The position numbers and the translations under genes were made by a program. Positions 22,589 through 30,400 of a DNA stretch of 64,000 nucleotides are shown in pieces; the first letter of the stretch is position 1, and each line of letters opens with the position of its first letter. The DNA is taken from positions 186,001 to 250,000 of the forward strand of contig OY282455.1 in NCBI GenBank assembly GCA_958296195.1. Direction: 5' to 3'. This stretch comes from an uncultured Pseudomonadales bacterium. Its GTDB lineage: Bacteria; Pseudomonadota; Gammaproteobacteria; Pseudomonadales; Azotimanducaceae. A model generated the notes under the pieces. The model was given only the letters and a program-made list of their open reading frames with translations, was not told the DNA's origin and did no database searches.

Positions 22589-24438
22589 ATTTGGAAATCC
22601 AGGAACTGCAGGGCGTTATGAATGGGCGCAAGCTGCGGGTCCGCCCGAAATCGATCCGCGTCCAGGCGTTCAAGCAGGCGCGGCATGTCGATGTATCGGG
22701 CCCGAGGTGGCGCGGCGCGGGCGGCGAGCTCGCGGCGCACCGTCGGCAGCGCTTCGGCGAAGGCGTCGATCATGGCCTCCACCCGGGCCGGGTCGGCTTT
22801 GACCTGATTCCAGCAGACTTCAGGGGGGAGCACCGGGTCGAACGTGTGGCGCATCAGCCAGCGGCCCCTCTGTCCGTGCCGGAACTGCTCGGGCGGCAGC
22901 CCCAGGACGAACTCCAGCAGCCGGCGGTCCAGCAGCGGATAGTGGTACTCGATGCCCCGGGCGGCGCCGCTCGCCGCCCAGCCCTCCAGGCGTTCGCTCA
23001 AATGCCCACCGCGCAGCCGCCGCAACTGCGCGCGCCGCGCACCGACCTCTCGAAAAGTCCCCAGGCGCAAGGGCTTCACCTCCCGCCGGAACGCGGGCGC
23101 GATGAGCCAGCGCCGACGATCCGGCTCCTTGCCCCGCCACCATCGTCTGACGGCCCGATGCAGGTGCGGATGCGCCAGCAGCAGCGCAACTTGGGCCATA
23201 TACATGAGCGGACGATCCCTGCGCGAGCGCACATCGGCGAGCAACCTGAGCCAGCGCCCGGTGAGCAGCAGTTGCTCGGGATAGCCCTGAAAGCCGTTGA
23301 ACGACACGCCTTCGTCCCCGCCCCAACCCGACAGCAGCGTGCGTACGCCCAGCTCCTCGGCGCGGCGCTGCACCGCCTCCTCGTTGAGGTGGACCTGCAC
23401 GCCCGGCAAGGCCCCGTCGCGGCGCAGCATGGCGAACATGTCGTCGGGACTCGGTGCGCAGTGGTGGATGCGCAGTTCCTCCCGCCGGGCCACGGCGTCA
23501 ACAAGGGTGTACTCCGGCGCATGCTCCGCGTTGGGCGCCCCGCCGCCGAGGTCCGGCAGCCATGTAAAGGCGGGCGGCGCCGAACGCCCCTGGCGGCGCA
23601 ACTCCCGGGCCGCCAGCGCCGCGACCCCGGATGAGTCCAGCCCGCCGCTCAAATGCACCCCCACCGGGCCGGTGCCGCGCAGGCGGTCCCGCACCGCCTT
23701 GGCGCACAGCTCCAGGCACTCCTCCGCGTAGGCGTCGTCGGAGGCCGGCCGAACCTTCGGCGCGTTTTCCGGGCGCCAATGGCGCTCGATCCGAAGGCGG
23801 CCCTCCCCGGTTGCGGTCAGCGCATGGCCCGGCGGCAGCTTGCGCACCGCCGCGAAGAAGGTGCGCGTGGTCGGGCCACAGTTGATGCGGGTCAGGTGCG
23901 CCGCCACGAACGCCTCGTCGAGTTGGCCGGAAACGCCGGGCGCGGCCAGCACGGCCGGCACCGCGCTGGCGAAGACGAAGCGCTCCCCAGTCTGGGCGTA
24001 ATAGAAAGGCCTGGCGCCGATGTGGTCCCGGGCGCAAAACAGGGTGCGCTGGCGCGCGTCCCACAAGGCGAAGGCGTAGTCGCCGAGCAGGCGGTTCGGG
24101 CAGTCCCGCCCCCAGCGCCGGTAGGCGCGCAGAATGAGTTCGCCGTCGGCAACGCCGGCTTCGCGGCAGCCTAGTGCGCCGCGGAGCGACTCCCGGTCGT
24201 CAAGCCGCGCGTCCGCGGCCAGCGTGAGGCCGGCCTCGCGGCAGCGGTGCAGCTGCACCGCCCCGGGCCGCTGCGCCGGGGCTGGCTTTTCCGGGAAGGG
24301 GTGCCGCCGCCCGAGGCTGACCGGCCCATCGCTCCATTCCGCACGGTCCGCCCCGTAGTCAGCGAGGGCGTCCAGCATGGCACCCGCATCCGAGCCCAAT
24401 CCCGGCCGGCGGCAGAGCATTCCGCAGATTGCGCTCAT
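22555..24438 (-). CDS. Asparagine-synthetase-like enzyme, lasso-cyclase type (right arm)
   Basis: The 627-residue protein starts at ATG 24438 (M-S-A-I-C-G-M-L) and parallels the left-arm enzyme throughout. It has R-L-D-D-R-E and L-L-G-D-Y-A-F-A-L-W-D in the amidotransferase-like domain, then the PP-loop H-L-S-G-G-L-D-S-S near residue 262 and S-G-W-G-G-D-E-G-V-S-F-N later. Cys sits at position 5, not 2, so glutamine hydrolysis is doubtful and direct ring closure or another acyl-adenylate reaction is more likely. The gap downstream contains only relics before the next oxygenase gene. Its last 200 bp are duplicated as a relic at 27362-27570. Confidence 0.8.
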   Translation of the reverse strand: MSAICGMLCRRPGLGSDAGAMLDALADYGADRAEWSDGPVSLGRRHPFPEKPAPAQRPGAVQLHRCREAGLTLAADARLDDRESLRGALGCREAGVADGELILRAYRRWGRDCPNRLLGDYAFALWDARQRTLFCARDHIGARPFYYAQTGERFVFASAVPAVLAAPGVSGQLDEAFVAAHLTRINCGPTTRTFFAAVRKLPPGHALTATGEGRLRIERHWRPENAPKVRPASDDAYAEECLELCAKAVRDRLRGTGPVGVHLSGGLDSSGVAALAARELRRQGRSAPPAFTWLPDLGGGAPNAEHAPEYTLVDAVARREELRIHHCAPSPDDMFAMLRRDGALPGVQVHLNEEAVQRRAEELGVRTLLSGWGGDEGVSFNGFQGYPEQLLLTGRWLRLLADVRSRRDRPLMYMAQVALLLAHPHLHRAVRRWWRGKEPDRRRWLIAPAFRREVKPLRLGTFREVGARRAQLRRLRGGHLSERLEGWAASGAARGIEYHYPLLDRRLLEFVLGLPPEQFRHGQRGRWLMRHTFDPVLPPEVCWNQVKADPARVEAMIDAFAEALPTVRRELAARAAPPRARYIDMPRLLERLDADRFRADPQLAPIHNALQFLDFQIQPEGCGGKPV

Positions 24439-24441
24439 TCA

Positions 24442-24615
24442 TCACCCTTGCTCAGCAACCCAGCCCAAGCCCCCTGATCCCCGCTTAAGAAATCGTTGAA
24501 GCGCTTTGAATCTAGGGGGGATTAGGAGGTTGCTACCAGCCCGTCTTGACCAAGCGCCGAAGCCGAAGCCAGCGCCAAAGCCGCCGCAAGCCGCAAGTAG
24601 TGGCCGAACATACAT
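24442..24615 (-). CDS. Small Gly/Phe-rich ORF directly upstream of the cyclase-like gene (uncertain)
   Basis: A 57-codon frame from ATG 24615 ends with TGA one base before the ATG of the asparagine-synthetase-like gene. It contains C-G-G-F-G-A-G-F-G-F-G-A-W, an unusual low-complexity run. There is no convincing Shine-Dalgarno site, no W-S-K-P leader motif and no paralogue in the left arm. It could be a second peptide substrate or simply leader RNA. The rest of 24439-24803 shows nothing else I can support. Confidence 0.25.
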   Translation of the reverse strand: MYVRPLLAACGGFGAGFGFGAWSRRAGSNLLIPPRFKALQRFLKRGSGGLGWVAEQG

Positions 24616-24803
24616 CTTGACGGTTCGACACGCAAGTGAAACTGGGTGAAAACGTTGGCGGCGAACGGAACCGTGCGGCCACAAATAAGTCAAGCGGCCG
24701 GTTTCGTTGCGGCGGACATGGGCAAGACTTCGGCACGTCCGCAACGGCAGTTTGCGTCCCGATGCCCCCGTATGGGGCAGAGGCGGTTTGGGCCGCAGTC
24801 AAT

Positions 24804-26444
24804 TCCAATACCGAAATGAGCCTGAACGAAGGGCGATGTTCGGTGCCTTGGGCCGAGTCGGGAATTGGTTGAGATGGTGGGCGATGATGCCGAAGGCGCT
24901 TTCGGATGGCAAGTCTTCGGAGGGCCGTGCGACAGCCGAGGAAGGGCTTGGAGGCGGTCTGGCGGTTCGCCGGGTTGATTGGGCCGCATAGCGTTTTCCA
25001 TGGTCTTTCCACGGGCGCGATCCCCCAAGCATGAAAGCGGCGGTGGGAAGGCCGTGGGAAACGCGGGGTCGGTCGTTTCGAGGCGGGTCGGGCGGAGCGT
25101 CGTCACGCCGCGCTCGGCCATGCGGCGCCGACGGCTCGGAACAGCTTGTCGCGCTCGCGGTTGACGAGGCGGGCGGATTCGAGGTCGCTCATGGCGCTTG
25201 CCTCGGCGTCGAGCGCTGCGAAGGAGAGGCCGGGCTTGAGGAGGCGCTCGGCGCCCTCGATGGACTTGAGCCGTTCGTGGGGCGTGGCGACGTCGTCGTC
25301 GCGGTAGGCCTTGCGGACCCTGCCGTTCCCGTCGGCGACCGGCGTGGCGAACAGGCAGGGGCGGTGGAAGTTGAGGTGGGGGGAGAGCACGGCGCTGGCG
25401 AACTGGTGAACCAGCGGCGCGAAGCGGGCGGGAATGTGGGCGTGGCCGAGATGGCGGCGCACGACGCTGGCGTTCTTGCTCTCGACCAAGGCGTTGTCGT
25501 TGGAGCGGCGCGGACGCGAGCGGGTGAACTCGGCGCGCAGCTTCTCCAGCAGGGCGGCGACCCTGCGGTTGACGTACTCGGAGCCGTTGTCGGCGTGGAA
25601 CCCCTTGATCACAAAGGGGAAAAGGTCCAGGAGGCCCGCCAGCACGGGGATCATGAAGCGTTCCGAGATGGCCTCGACCGCGCCCACGAACTCGTACTGC
25701 GTGACCTCGTCGACCAGGTTGATCTCGTAGACGCCCTTGCGTCCGTCGAGGTCGCCCTGGTGAACGGAGTCCACCCGCACGAAGCCGGGCCTTCCCTCGG
25801 GACGCGGCTTGCGGCGCTCGCCGATGGGCGCCGCGGACGGCTTCGTGCGTGTGCGGACGACGCGCTGGCGCTGGTAGGCGTTCGACTTGCGCAGGTTGTA
25901 AAGATGACTGGTCGAGATGCCGGCCAAACGCTCGAAGCGGGCGTCGCCGAACACCTCGAACTCCCGCCGCATCACCGCCCGCGTCGCCTGCCCGCAGACC
26001 TGCCCCAGCGTCCCGTCCACCTCCGCCAGCAGCGCCGCGTCCACCGCCGTGTAGCGCCGGACGAACGGCCTCGCCGGTGCGCCGCCGCGCCGGTCCTCGA
26101 CCCGCCCCGTCCTCGCGTGCTGGCGAACCAGCCGCGTCAACTGCGCCCGCGACAGCCCGGTGGCCTTGCGCAGGAACCGCCTCACCAACCCCTTGTCGGC
26201 CTTGCCCAGAGTCCCGTACTCGAACTTCACGAGCATGCGCCGCACGAAGTCGTTCCGCGAGCTCCGGTCCGACCCGACGAAGTCCAAACCCCCGCTGCCC
26301 TCCACGAAGGCGCGAACCTGCTCCAAGCTCTCCAGCCGCTCGGTGGCCATTGTCACGATCATCCTCCGATGATCCCGGATCGGCCCCCTTCAGGCTCATT
26401 TCTCGTTGGAATCGCTTTCCCGCTTCAGGCTCACTTCTCATTGG
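24804..26444 (-). mobile_element. Insertion sequence with IS481/integrase-type transposase
   Basis: The left end at 24804 reads TCCAATACCGAAATGAGCCT. On the right, two repeats read on the - strand as TCCAACGAGAAATGAGCCTG (ending near 26410) and TCCAATGAGAAGTGAGCCTG (ending near 26444). Either could be the true end. Only one gene, the transposase at 25103-26362, lies inside. The 24804-25102 stretch carries no other gene. Confidence 0.7.
25103..26362 (-). CDS. IS transposase, DDE integrase-core type
   Basis: The 419-residue protein has an N-terminal helix-turn-helix region (L-S-R-A-Q-L-T-R-L-V-R-Q, ~75) and an rve core. The catalytic triad reads as Asp in V-R-V-D-S-V-H-Q-G-D, Asp in F-H-A-D-N-G-S-E-Y and Glu in N-A-L-V-E-S-K-N. 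A start at ATG 26347 (M-A-T-E-R-L-E-S) is equally possible. The frame is intact. It belongs to a different family from the element at 1038-2554. It separates the right-arm operon from the second M-I-Q-L oxygenase. Confidence 0.85.
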   Translation of the reverse strand: MIVTMATERLESLEQVRAFVEGSGGLDFVGSDRSSRNDFVRRMLVKFEYGTLGKADKGLVRRFLRKATGLSRAQLTRLVRQHARTGRVEDRRGGAPARPFVRRYTAVDAALLAEVDGTLGQVCGQATRAVMRREFEVFGDARFERLAGISTSHLYNLRKSNAYQRQRVVRTRTKPSAAPIGERRKPRPEGRPGFVRVDSVHQGDLDGRKGVYEINLVDEVTQYEFVGAVEAISERFMIPVLAGLLDLFPFVIKGFHADNGSEYVNRRVAALLEKLRAEFTRSRPRRSNDNALVESKNASVVRRHLGHAHIPARFAPLVHQFASAVLSPHLNFHRPCLFATPVADGNGRVRKAYRDDDVATPHERLKSIEGAERLLKPGLSFAALDAEASAMSDLESARLVNRERDKLFRAVGAAWPSAA

Positions 26445-26457
26445 ACAAGACGGCCGC

Positions 26458-26485
26458 TTGTTCCCGCCCCACTCCTGTGCATAAT
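26458..26485 (+). promoter_or_regulatory. Conserved promoter of the TPR fragment/oxygenase pair
   Basis: TTGTTC (26458-26463), a 16-bp spacer and CATAAT (26480-26485) lie 8 bp before ATG 26493. The whole segment including the first codons is repeated at 18202-18242, so it was mobile as a unit. Confidence 0.5.
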
Positions 26486-26492
26486 CGGTTCG

Positions 26493-26699
26493 ATGCCACG
26501 CAACGCACCCAACCCGATCTGCGTCGGCGCGGCGCAAAAGCTGCTGCGGGCGGGGCAGCTTATCAACCGAGTGTACGCCGCCCTACGGCGGCGGCTTGCC
26601 GAGGATCCTCAAGATGCCGGGGCGCTGCTGCGCCTCGGCGACCTCTTCACGGCTGCGCGACTCTCCGTGTCCGCGGCGTTCTGGCCGGAGGTCGCATGA
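26493..26699 (+). pseudogene. N-terminal TPR fragment of a TPR-oxygenase
   Basis: The 68-residue frame starts M-P-R-N-A-P-N-P and has the TPR helices A-A-L-R-R-R-L-A-E-D-P-Q-D-A-G-A-L-L-R-L-G-D-L, as in the kinase fusion. It then breaks off without a catalytic domain. Its TGA overlaps the ATG of the following complete oxygenase, so the remnant may still be translated and couple the next gene. I read it as the 5' half of a gene whose catalytic half was replaced. Confidence 0.55.
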
Positions 26700-27358
26700 T
26701 TCAGCTCAGTACCGATGGCCCGCGCATCGTCAAGGACGGCGGGTGGGCGGCGCAGCGGCGGGAGTTCGCGCAACGCCATTGCGTCGTGTTCAAGGGTTTT
26801 GTGGATGAAGGCGTTCTGGGGCGCGTCCCCCGGATGCTGGAGGCCGGCCAGTTCCACACCCGCGAACACGCCGACAAGAAAGGCCGTGTGTTCTCCAGGG
26901 AACTCGAAATGCGGCCCGCGGAGCCGCTGTTGGCAATGTTTTTCCTGCTGCTCAGCCAGCCCCGGTTGTTCGACGCGATCGCCGAGTTCACCGGTTCTGA
27001 AAAGGCCATTCAACAGTTCGACGGCCGCTGCTTCAAGCAGGCTCCAAGCAGCGGGCACTTTGATAGTTGGCACCAAGACGCCGTTCGGGAGAGGCTGTAC
27101 GGGCTGACCATCAACCTATCCTCCAAGCCCTTCCGCGGCGGCGGCTTTCAAATTCGAAGCATGAGGACCAAGGAGGTTTTGCGAACGGTGGCGGCGAGTC
27201 GATTCGGCGACGCCTGCCTGTTTCGGATTCACGAGTCGCTTGAGCACCGGGCGCTTCCGGTGGAGGGAACGGCTCCAAGGTGCGTTTACGGGGGGTGGTT
27301 TCGTGAAGGCCCCAGCTATCGGGAGGCGCTGCGGGAGAGGGTGCGTCCTCTTGAGTGA
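26696..27358 (+). CDS. 2OG-Fe(II) oxygenase, second copy of the M-I-Q-L type
   Basis: From ATG 26696 the protein has 220 residues and is a close paralogue of the protein at 253-939. It shares H-C-V-V-F-K-G-F-V-D near the N-terminus, S-G-H-F-D-S-W-H-Q-D at about 119-128 with the HxD ligands, and F-R-I-H-E-S-L-E-H with the distal His. The ATG overlaps the stop of the TPR fragment (ATGA). Downstream the opposite strand carries the tail of a former asparagine-synthetase-like gene. No other tailoring gene is on this strand here, so it looks like an outlying piece of the cluster. Confidence 0.8.
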   Translation: MIQLSTDGPRIVKDGGWAAQRREFAQRHCVVFKGFVDEGVLGRVPRMLEAGQFHTREHADKKGRVFSRELEMRPAEPLLAMFFLLLSQPRLFDAIAEFTGSEKAIQQFDGRCFKQAPSSGHFDSWHQDAVRERLYGLTINLSSKPFRGGGFQIRSMRTKEVLRTVAASRFGDACLFRIHESLEHRALPVEGTAPRCVYGGWFREGPSYREALRERVRPLE

Positions 27359-27361
27359 TCA

Positions 27362-27570
27362 AGCCGGTTGGCCGCCGCAGCCTTCCGGCTGATCCGAAGG
27401 TCTCTGGAAGTCCAGGAACTGCAGGGCGTTGAGAACGGGCGCAAACTGCGGGTCCGCCCGAAATCGATCCACGTCCAGGCGTTCAAGCAAGCGCGGCATG
27501 TCGATGTATCAGGCCCGGGACGGCGGCGCGGCGCGGGCGGCGAGTTCGCGGCGCACCGTCGGCAGCGCTG
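27362..27570 (-). pseudogene. 3' relic of the asparagine-synthetase-like gene
   Basis: About 200 bp correspond to 22560-22760, the last ~70 codons of the right-arm enzyme (N-A-L-Q-F-L-D-F and Y-I-D-M-P-R-L-L-E-R-L), in the same orientation. The rest of the gene is absent because the sequence switches to the ATPase upstream region near 27570. It forms a duplicated junction together with the preceding oxygenase 3' end. Confidence 0.75.
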
Positions 27571-27579
27571 GCGAAGGGC

Positions 27580-27591
27580 TATAATGCGGCC
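27580..27591 (+). promoter_or_regulatory. TATAAT box placed for leaderless transcription of the ATPase gene
   Basis: A perfect TATAAT at 27580-27585 ends 6 bp before ATG 27592, so transcription would start at or next to the ATG. No clear -35 or Shine-Dalgarno sequence is visible. The same layout precedes copy 1 (TATGAT) and the chimera at 22383 (TGTAAT). Confidence 0.5.
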
Positions 27592-29160
27592 ATGAGCGTA
27601 CCCGACAACGGCACCGCCAAGCGCCGGCTGCCCATCGGCATCCAGACCTTCCGCCTGATCCGGGAGGAGGGCTGCTACTACGTGGACAAGACCGCCCACA
27701 TTCAGCGGTTGGTGGACGCCGGCCGGCATTACTTCCTGTCCCGCCCGCGGCGCTTCGGCAAGAGCCTGCTGCTGGACACCATCAAGGAGCTGTTCGAGGG
27801 CGGCGAGGAGCTGTTCCGGGGGCTGGCGGTTCACGACCGGTGGGACTGGAGCGTCCAACACCCGGTGCTGCGGCTGGACTTCGGCAGGGGATCCTTCGAT
27901 GAGCCGGGGTTGGCCGCCAAGGAGGCGTTGGCGCAGCTCGACGCCATCGAAAGGCGCACCGGCGTCGAAGGCCGCTACGACACCGCACCGGCCCGCTTCG
28001 GGCATCTGATCGAATCGCTGCGTGAACGTTCCGGGCGGCGGGTGGCGGTCTTGGTCGATGAGTACGACAAGCCGATCCTGGACGCGTTGGGAACGCCGGA
28101 GGTGGCGCGCGCCAACCGCAGCTTCCTGCGCGGCCTGTACTCCGTCATCAAGTCCTGCGACGCGCACATCAAGTTCACTTTGCTGACGGGAGTGAGCAAG
28201 TTCGCAAAAGTCAGCATCTTCTCCGGCCTGAACAACCTCACCGACATCACTCTGGACCCGCGCTACTCCACCGTCTGCGGCTACACGGAGCAGGACTTGG
28301 ATGAAGTGTTCGCGCCGGAGCTTCCCGGCTTGGACCGGGATGAGATACGCCGCTGGTACAACGGCTACAGCTGGCTTGGCGCGGAGAAGGTGTACAACCC
28401 CTTCGACATCCTGCTGCTGTTCGACAGCCGCCGCTTCAAGGCGCACTGGTTCGAGACCGGCTCGCCGAAGTTCCTGATCGACACGCTGCTGCGGCGCGGC
28501 GTCCCCACCCCGGACCTGGAGGGCATGGTTGGCACGGAGGCGCTGCTGTCGGCCTTCGACATTGACGAGATGTCCGTCGAGGCGCTGCTGTTCCAGACCG
28601 GCTACCTGACCATCACCGGCGAGGACGCGGAGAACGGCTTGTCCCAATACCGGCTGGGCTACCCGAACCGCGAGGTGCGGCAAAGCCTGAACGAGCGCCT
28701 GCTCGTGGCACTGCTGCCAGACGCCGCGAGGCGGCTGGCGCAGAAGACGTCGCTGCGCCGGCTGCTGGCGGACAACGACTTCGCCGGCCTGGAGGCCCTG
28801 CTGCGGGCCGTCTTCGCCGGCGTTCCCCACCAATGGCACACCCGGAACAACATCCGGGACTACGAGGGCTACTACGCCAGCGTGGTCTATTCGTACTTCG
28901 CGTCGCAGGGCCTGGACTTGGTTGCAGAGGAGAGCGCCAGCGGCGGCCGCGCGGACATGGTGGTGCGCTCTGAAAGCGGCGTTTACGTTTTCGAGTTCAA
29001 GTCGGTGGAGAGGGCTTCGGGGCGGGCGCTGGCCCAAATCAAGGAGAAGGGCTACGCCGACAAGTACCGGCGCCTGGGCCGGCCGGTGCATCTGGTCGGC
29101 GTGGAGTTCAGCCGGGAGGACCGCAACATCGCGGCCTTCGAGGTGGCGCGGGCCGCGTAG
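27592..29160 (+). CDS. AAA-ATPase-like/PD-(D/E)XK nuclease-domain protein, copy 2 (DUF1703 type)
   Basis: This 522-residue protein is nearly identical to copy 1 over the first two thirds and diverges more between about residues 340 and 480. It has the same Walker A (R-F-G-K-S-L-L), Walker B (V-L-V-D-E-Y-D) and nuclease-like Y-V-F-E-F-K-S-V. It is followed after 8 bp by an intact MAPEG gene, while copy 1 is followed by a truncated one. This is therefore the parental locus. The function of the family is not settled; ATP-dependent DNA or RNA processing is usually presumed. Confidence 0.85.
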   Translation: MSVPDNGTAKRRLPIGIQTFRLIREEGCYYVDKTAHIQRLVDAGRHYFLSRPRRFGKSLLLDTIKELFEGGEELFRGLAVHDRWDWSVQHPVLRLDFGRGSFDEPGLAAKEALAQLDAIERRTGVEGRYDTAPARFGHLIESLRERSGRRVAVLVDEYDKPILDALGTPEVARANRSFLRGLYSVIKSCDAHIKFTLLTGVSKFAKVSIFSGLNNLTDITLDPRYSTVCGYTEQDLDEVFAPELPGLDRDEIRRWYNGYSWLGAEKVYNPFDILLLFDSRRFKAHWFETGSPKFLIDTLLRRGVPTPDLEGMVGTEALLSAFDIDEMSVEALLFQTGYLTITGEDAENGLSQYRLGYPNREVRQSLNERLLVALLPDAARRLAQKTSLRRLLADNDFAGLEALLRAVFAGVPHQWHTRNNIRDYEGYYASVVYSYFASQGLDLVAEESASGGRADMVVRSESGVYVFEFKSVERASGRALAQIKEKGYADKYRRLGRPVHLVGVEFSREDRNIAAFEVARAA

Positions 29161-29168
29161 GAACGAGG

Positions 29169-29567
29169 GTGATCACCCAGATTGTCTGCCTGCTGATCGG
29201 CGCCCTTTTGCCCTATCTGTGGGTGGGGGTGACTGCCCGCTACCGCAAACGGCAGTTCGGCGACATCGGCCTTAGCGAACCCCGGGCGCAGGCCCGGCAA
29301 CTCAGCGGCGCCGGCGCCCGCGCTTGGGGCGCGCAGATGAACGCCTGGGAGGCGTTGCTGGTCTTCGCCGCCGCCAACGGCGCGGCCTTGGCGGCCGGCG
29401 TGGAGCCAACCGGGGATTGGGCGCTGGCGGCGCCGCTGTGGGTGGCGGCGCGCGTCCTGCACGGGGCCTTCTACGTTGCCGGGCAAGCGGGGCTGCGGTT
29501 GCTGGCCTTCCTCACGGGCTTGGCCATGAGCCTGTGGATTTTCTGGTTGGCGCTGGCCGTGGCCTGA
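29169..29567 (+). CDS. MAPEG-family membrane protein
   Basis: The 132-residue protein has four hydrophobic segments (about 2-20, 60-78, 84-100 and 108-130). After the first comes R-A-Q-A-R-Q-L-S-G-A-G-A-R-A-W-G-A-Q-M-N-A, typical of bacterial MAPEG proteins. The eukaryotic family includes membrane glutathione transferases; the bacterial role is unclear. The start (GTG or ATC-near region at 29169) lies 8 bp behind the ATPase gene. A truncated copy of its 5' end is at 10200. Confidence 0.8.
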   Translation: MITQIVCLLIGALLPYLWVGVTARYRKRQFGDIGLSEPRAQARQLSGAGARAWGAQMNAWEALLVFAAANGAALAAGVEPTGDWALAAPLWVAARVLHGAFYVAGQAGLRLLAFLTGLAMSLWIFWLALAVA

Positions 29568-29611
29568 GTCGGGCTGCGCGGCGACATGATGTGCAGGAGG
29601 GGAGCAAGCCG

Positions 29612-30400
29612 ATGTCCATTGCAACCAATCTCTTTGACCTGACCGGCAAGGTGGCGCTGCTGACCGGAGCGTCCAAGGGCATGGGCCGCGCCATGGCCGA
29701 AGGGTTGGCGGAGCATGGTGCCAAGGTGGTCATCTCCAGCCGCAAGCTGGACCAGTGCGAGAAGGCGGTGGCGGAGATCTGCGCCAAAGCCAAGGGCAGC
29801 GGTGGCAGGGCCATCGCCGTCGCCTGCAACATCGGCTACAAGGAGCAGCTTGAACGGCTGGTGCAAACCACCCATGAGCGCCTCGGCGCCATAGACGTGC
29901 TGGTCTGCAACGCCGGGGTCAACCCCTTCTACGGCGCCTTGGCGGACATTCCGGACTCCGCCTTCGACAAGATCATGAACACCAACGTCAAGTCCAACCA
30001 CTGGCTGTGCCAGATGGTGGCGCCGGACATGGTCGCCAAGGGCGGCGGCGCCATCATGGTGACCTCCAGCACCGGCGCCTTCGCCGGCTCCGAGGTGCTG
30101 GGCGCCTACAACATATCCAAGCTGGCGGACATCGCCTTGGTACGCAACTTGGCCTTGGAGTTGGGGCCAAAGGGGGTGCGGGTGAACGCCATCTGCCCCG
30201 GCCTCATCAAGACCGACTTCGCCCGCGCTCTGTGGGACAACGAAGAAGCCGTCAAGCGGGTGAACGAACAGACGCCGCTGCGCCGCCTCGGCGAGCCGGA
30301 GGACCTCAAGGGCCTAGCGGTGTTTCTGGCCTCCGACGCCAGCGCCTACATCACCGGCCAAGCGCTGACGGTGTGCGGCGGCGCCTACATGTGGCGCTAA
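29612..30400 (+). CDS. SDR-family oxidoreductase
   Basis: From ATG 29612, behind a GGAGGGG-type ribosome site, the protein has 262 residues. It has the Rossmann motif T-G-A-S-K-G-M-G, N-A-G at about 93-95, the catalytic Ser in V-T-S-S-T-G and Y-N-I-S-K as the Tyr-x-x-x-Lys pair. The C-terminus G-E-P-E-D-L-K-G-L-A-V-F-L-A-S-D fits classical SDRs of the FabG-like branch. The substrate is not predictable. Its stop overlaps the convergent GST gene. Confidence 0.9.
   Translation: MSIATNLFDLTGKVALLTGASKGMGRAMAEGLAEHGAKVVISSRKLDQCEKAVAEICAKAKGSGGRAIAVACNIGYKEQLERLVQTTHERLGAIDVLVCNAGVNPFYGALADIPDSAFDKIMNTNVKSNHWLCQMVAPDMVAKGGGAIMVTSSTGAFAGSEVLGAYNISKLADIALVRNLALELGPKGVRVNAICPGLIKTDFARALWDNEEAVKRVNEQTPLRRLGEPEDLKGLAVFLASDASAYITGQALTVCGGAYMWR

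Noticed and set aside
24690-26537. A 615-residue Arg/Pro-rich protein on the - strand
   Set aside because: It is an out-of-frame reading of the transposase at 25103-26362 with GC-rich codon bias and no domains.
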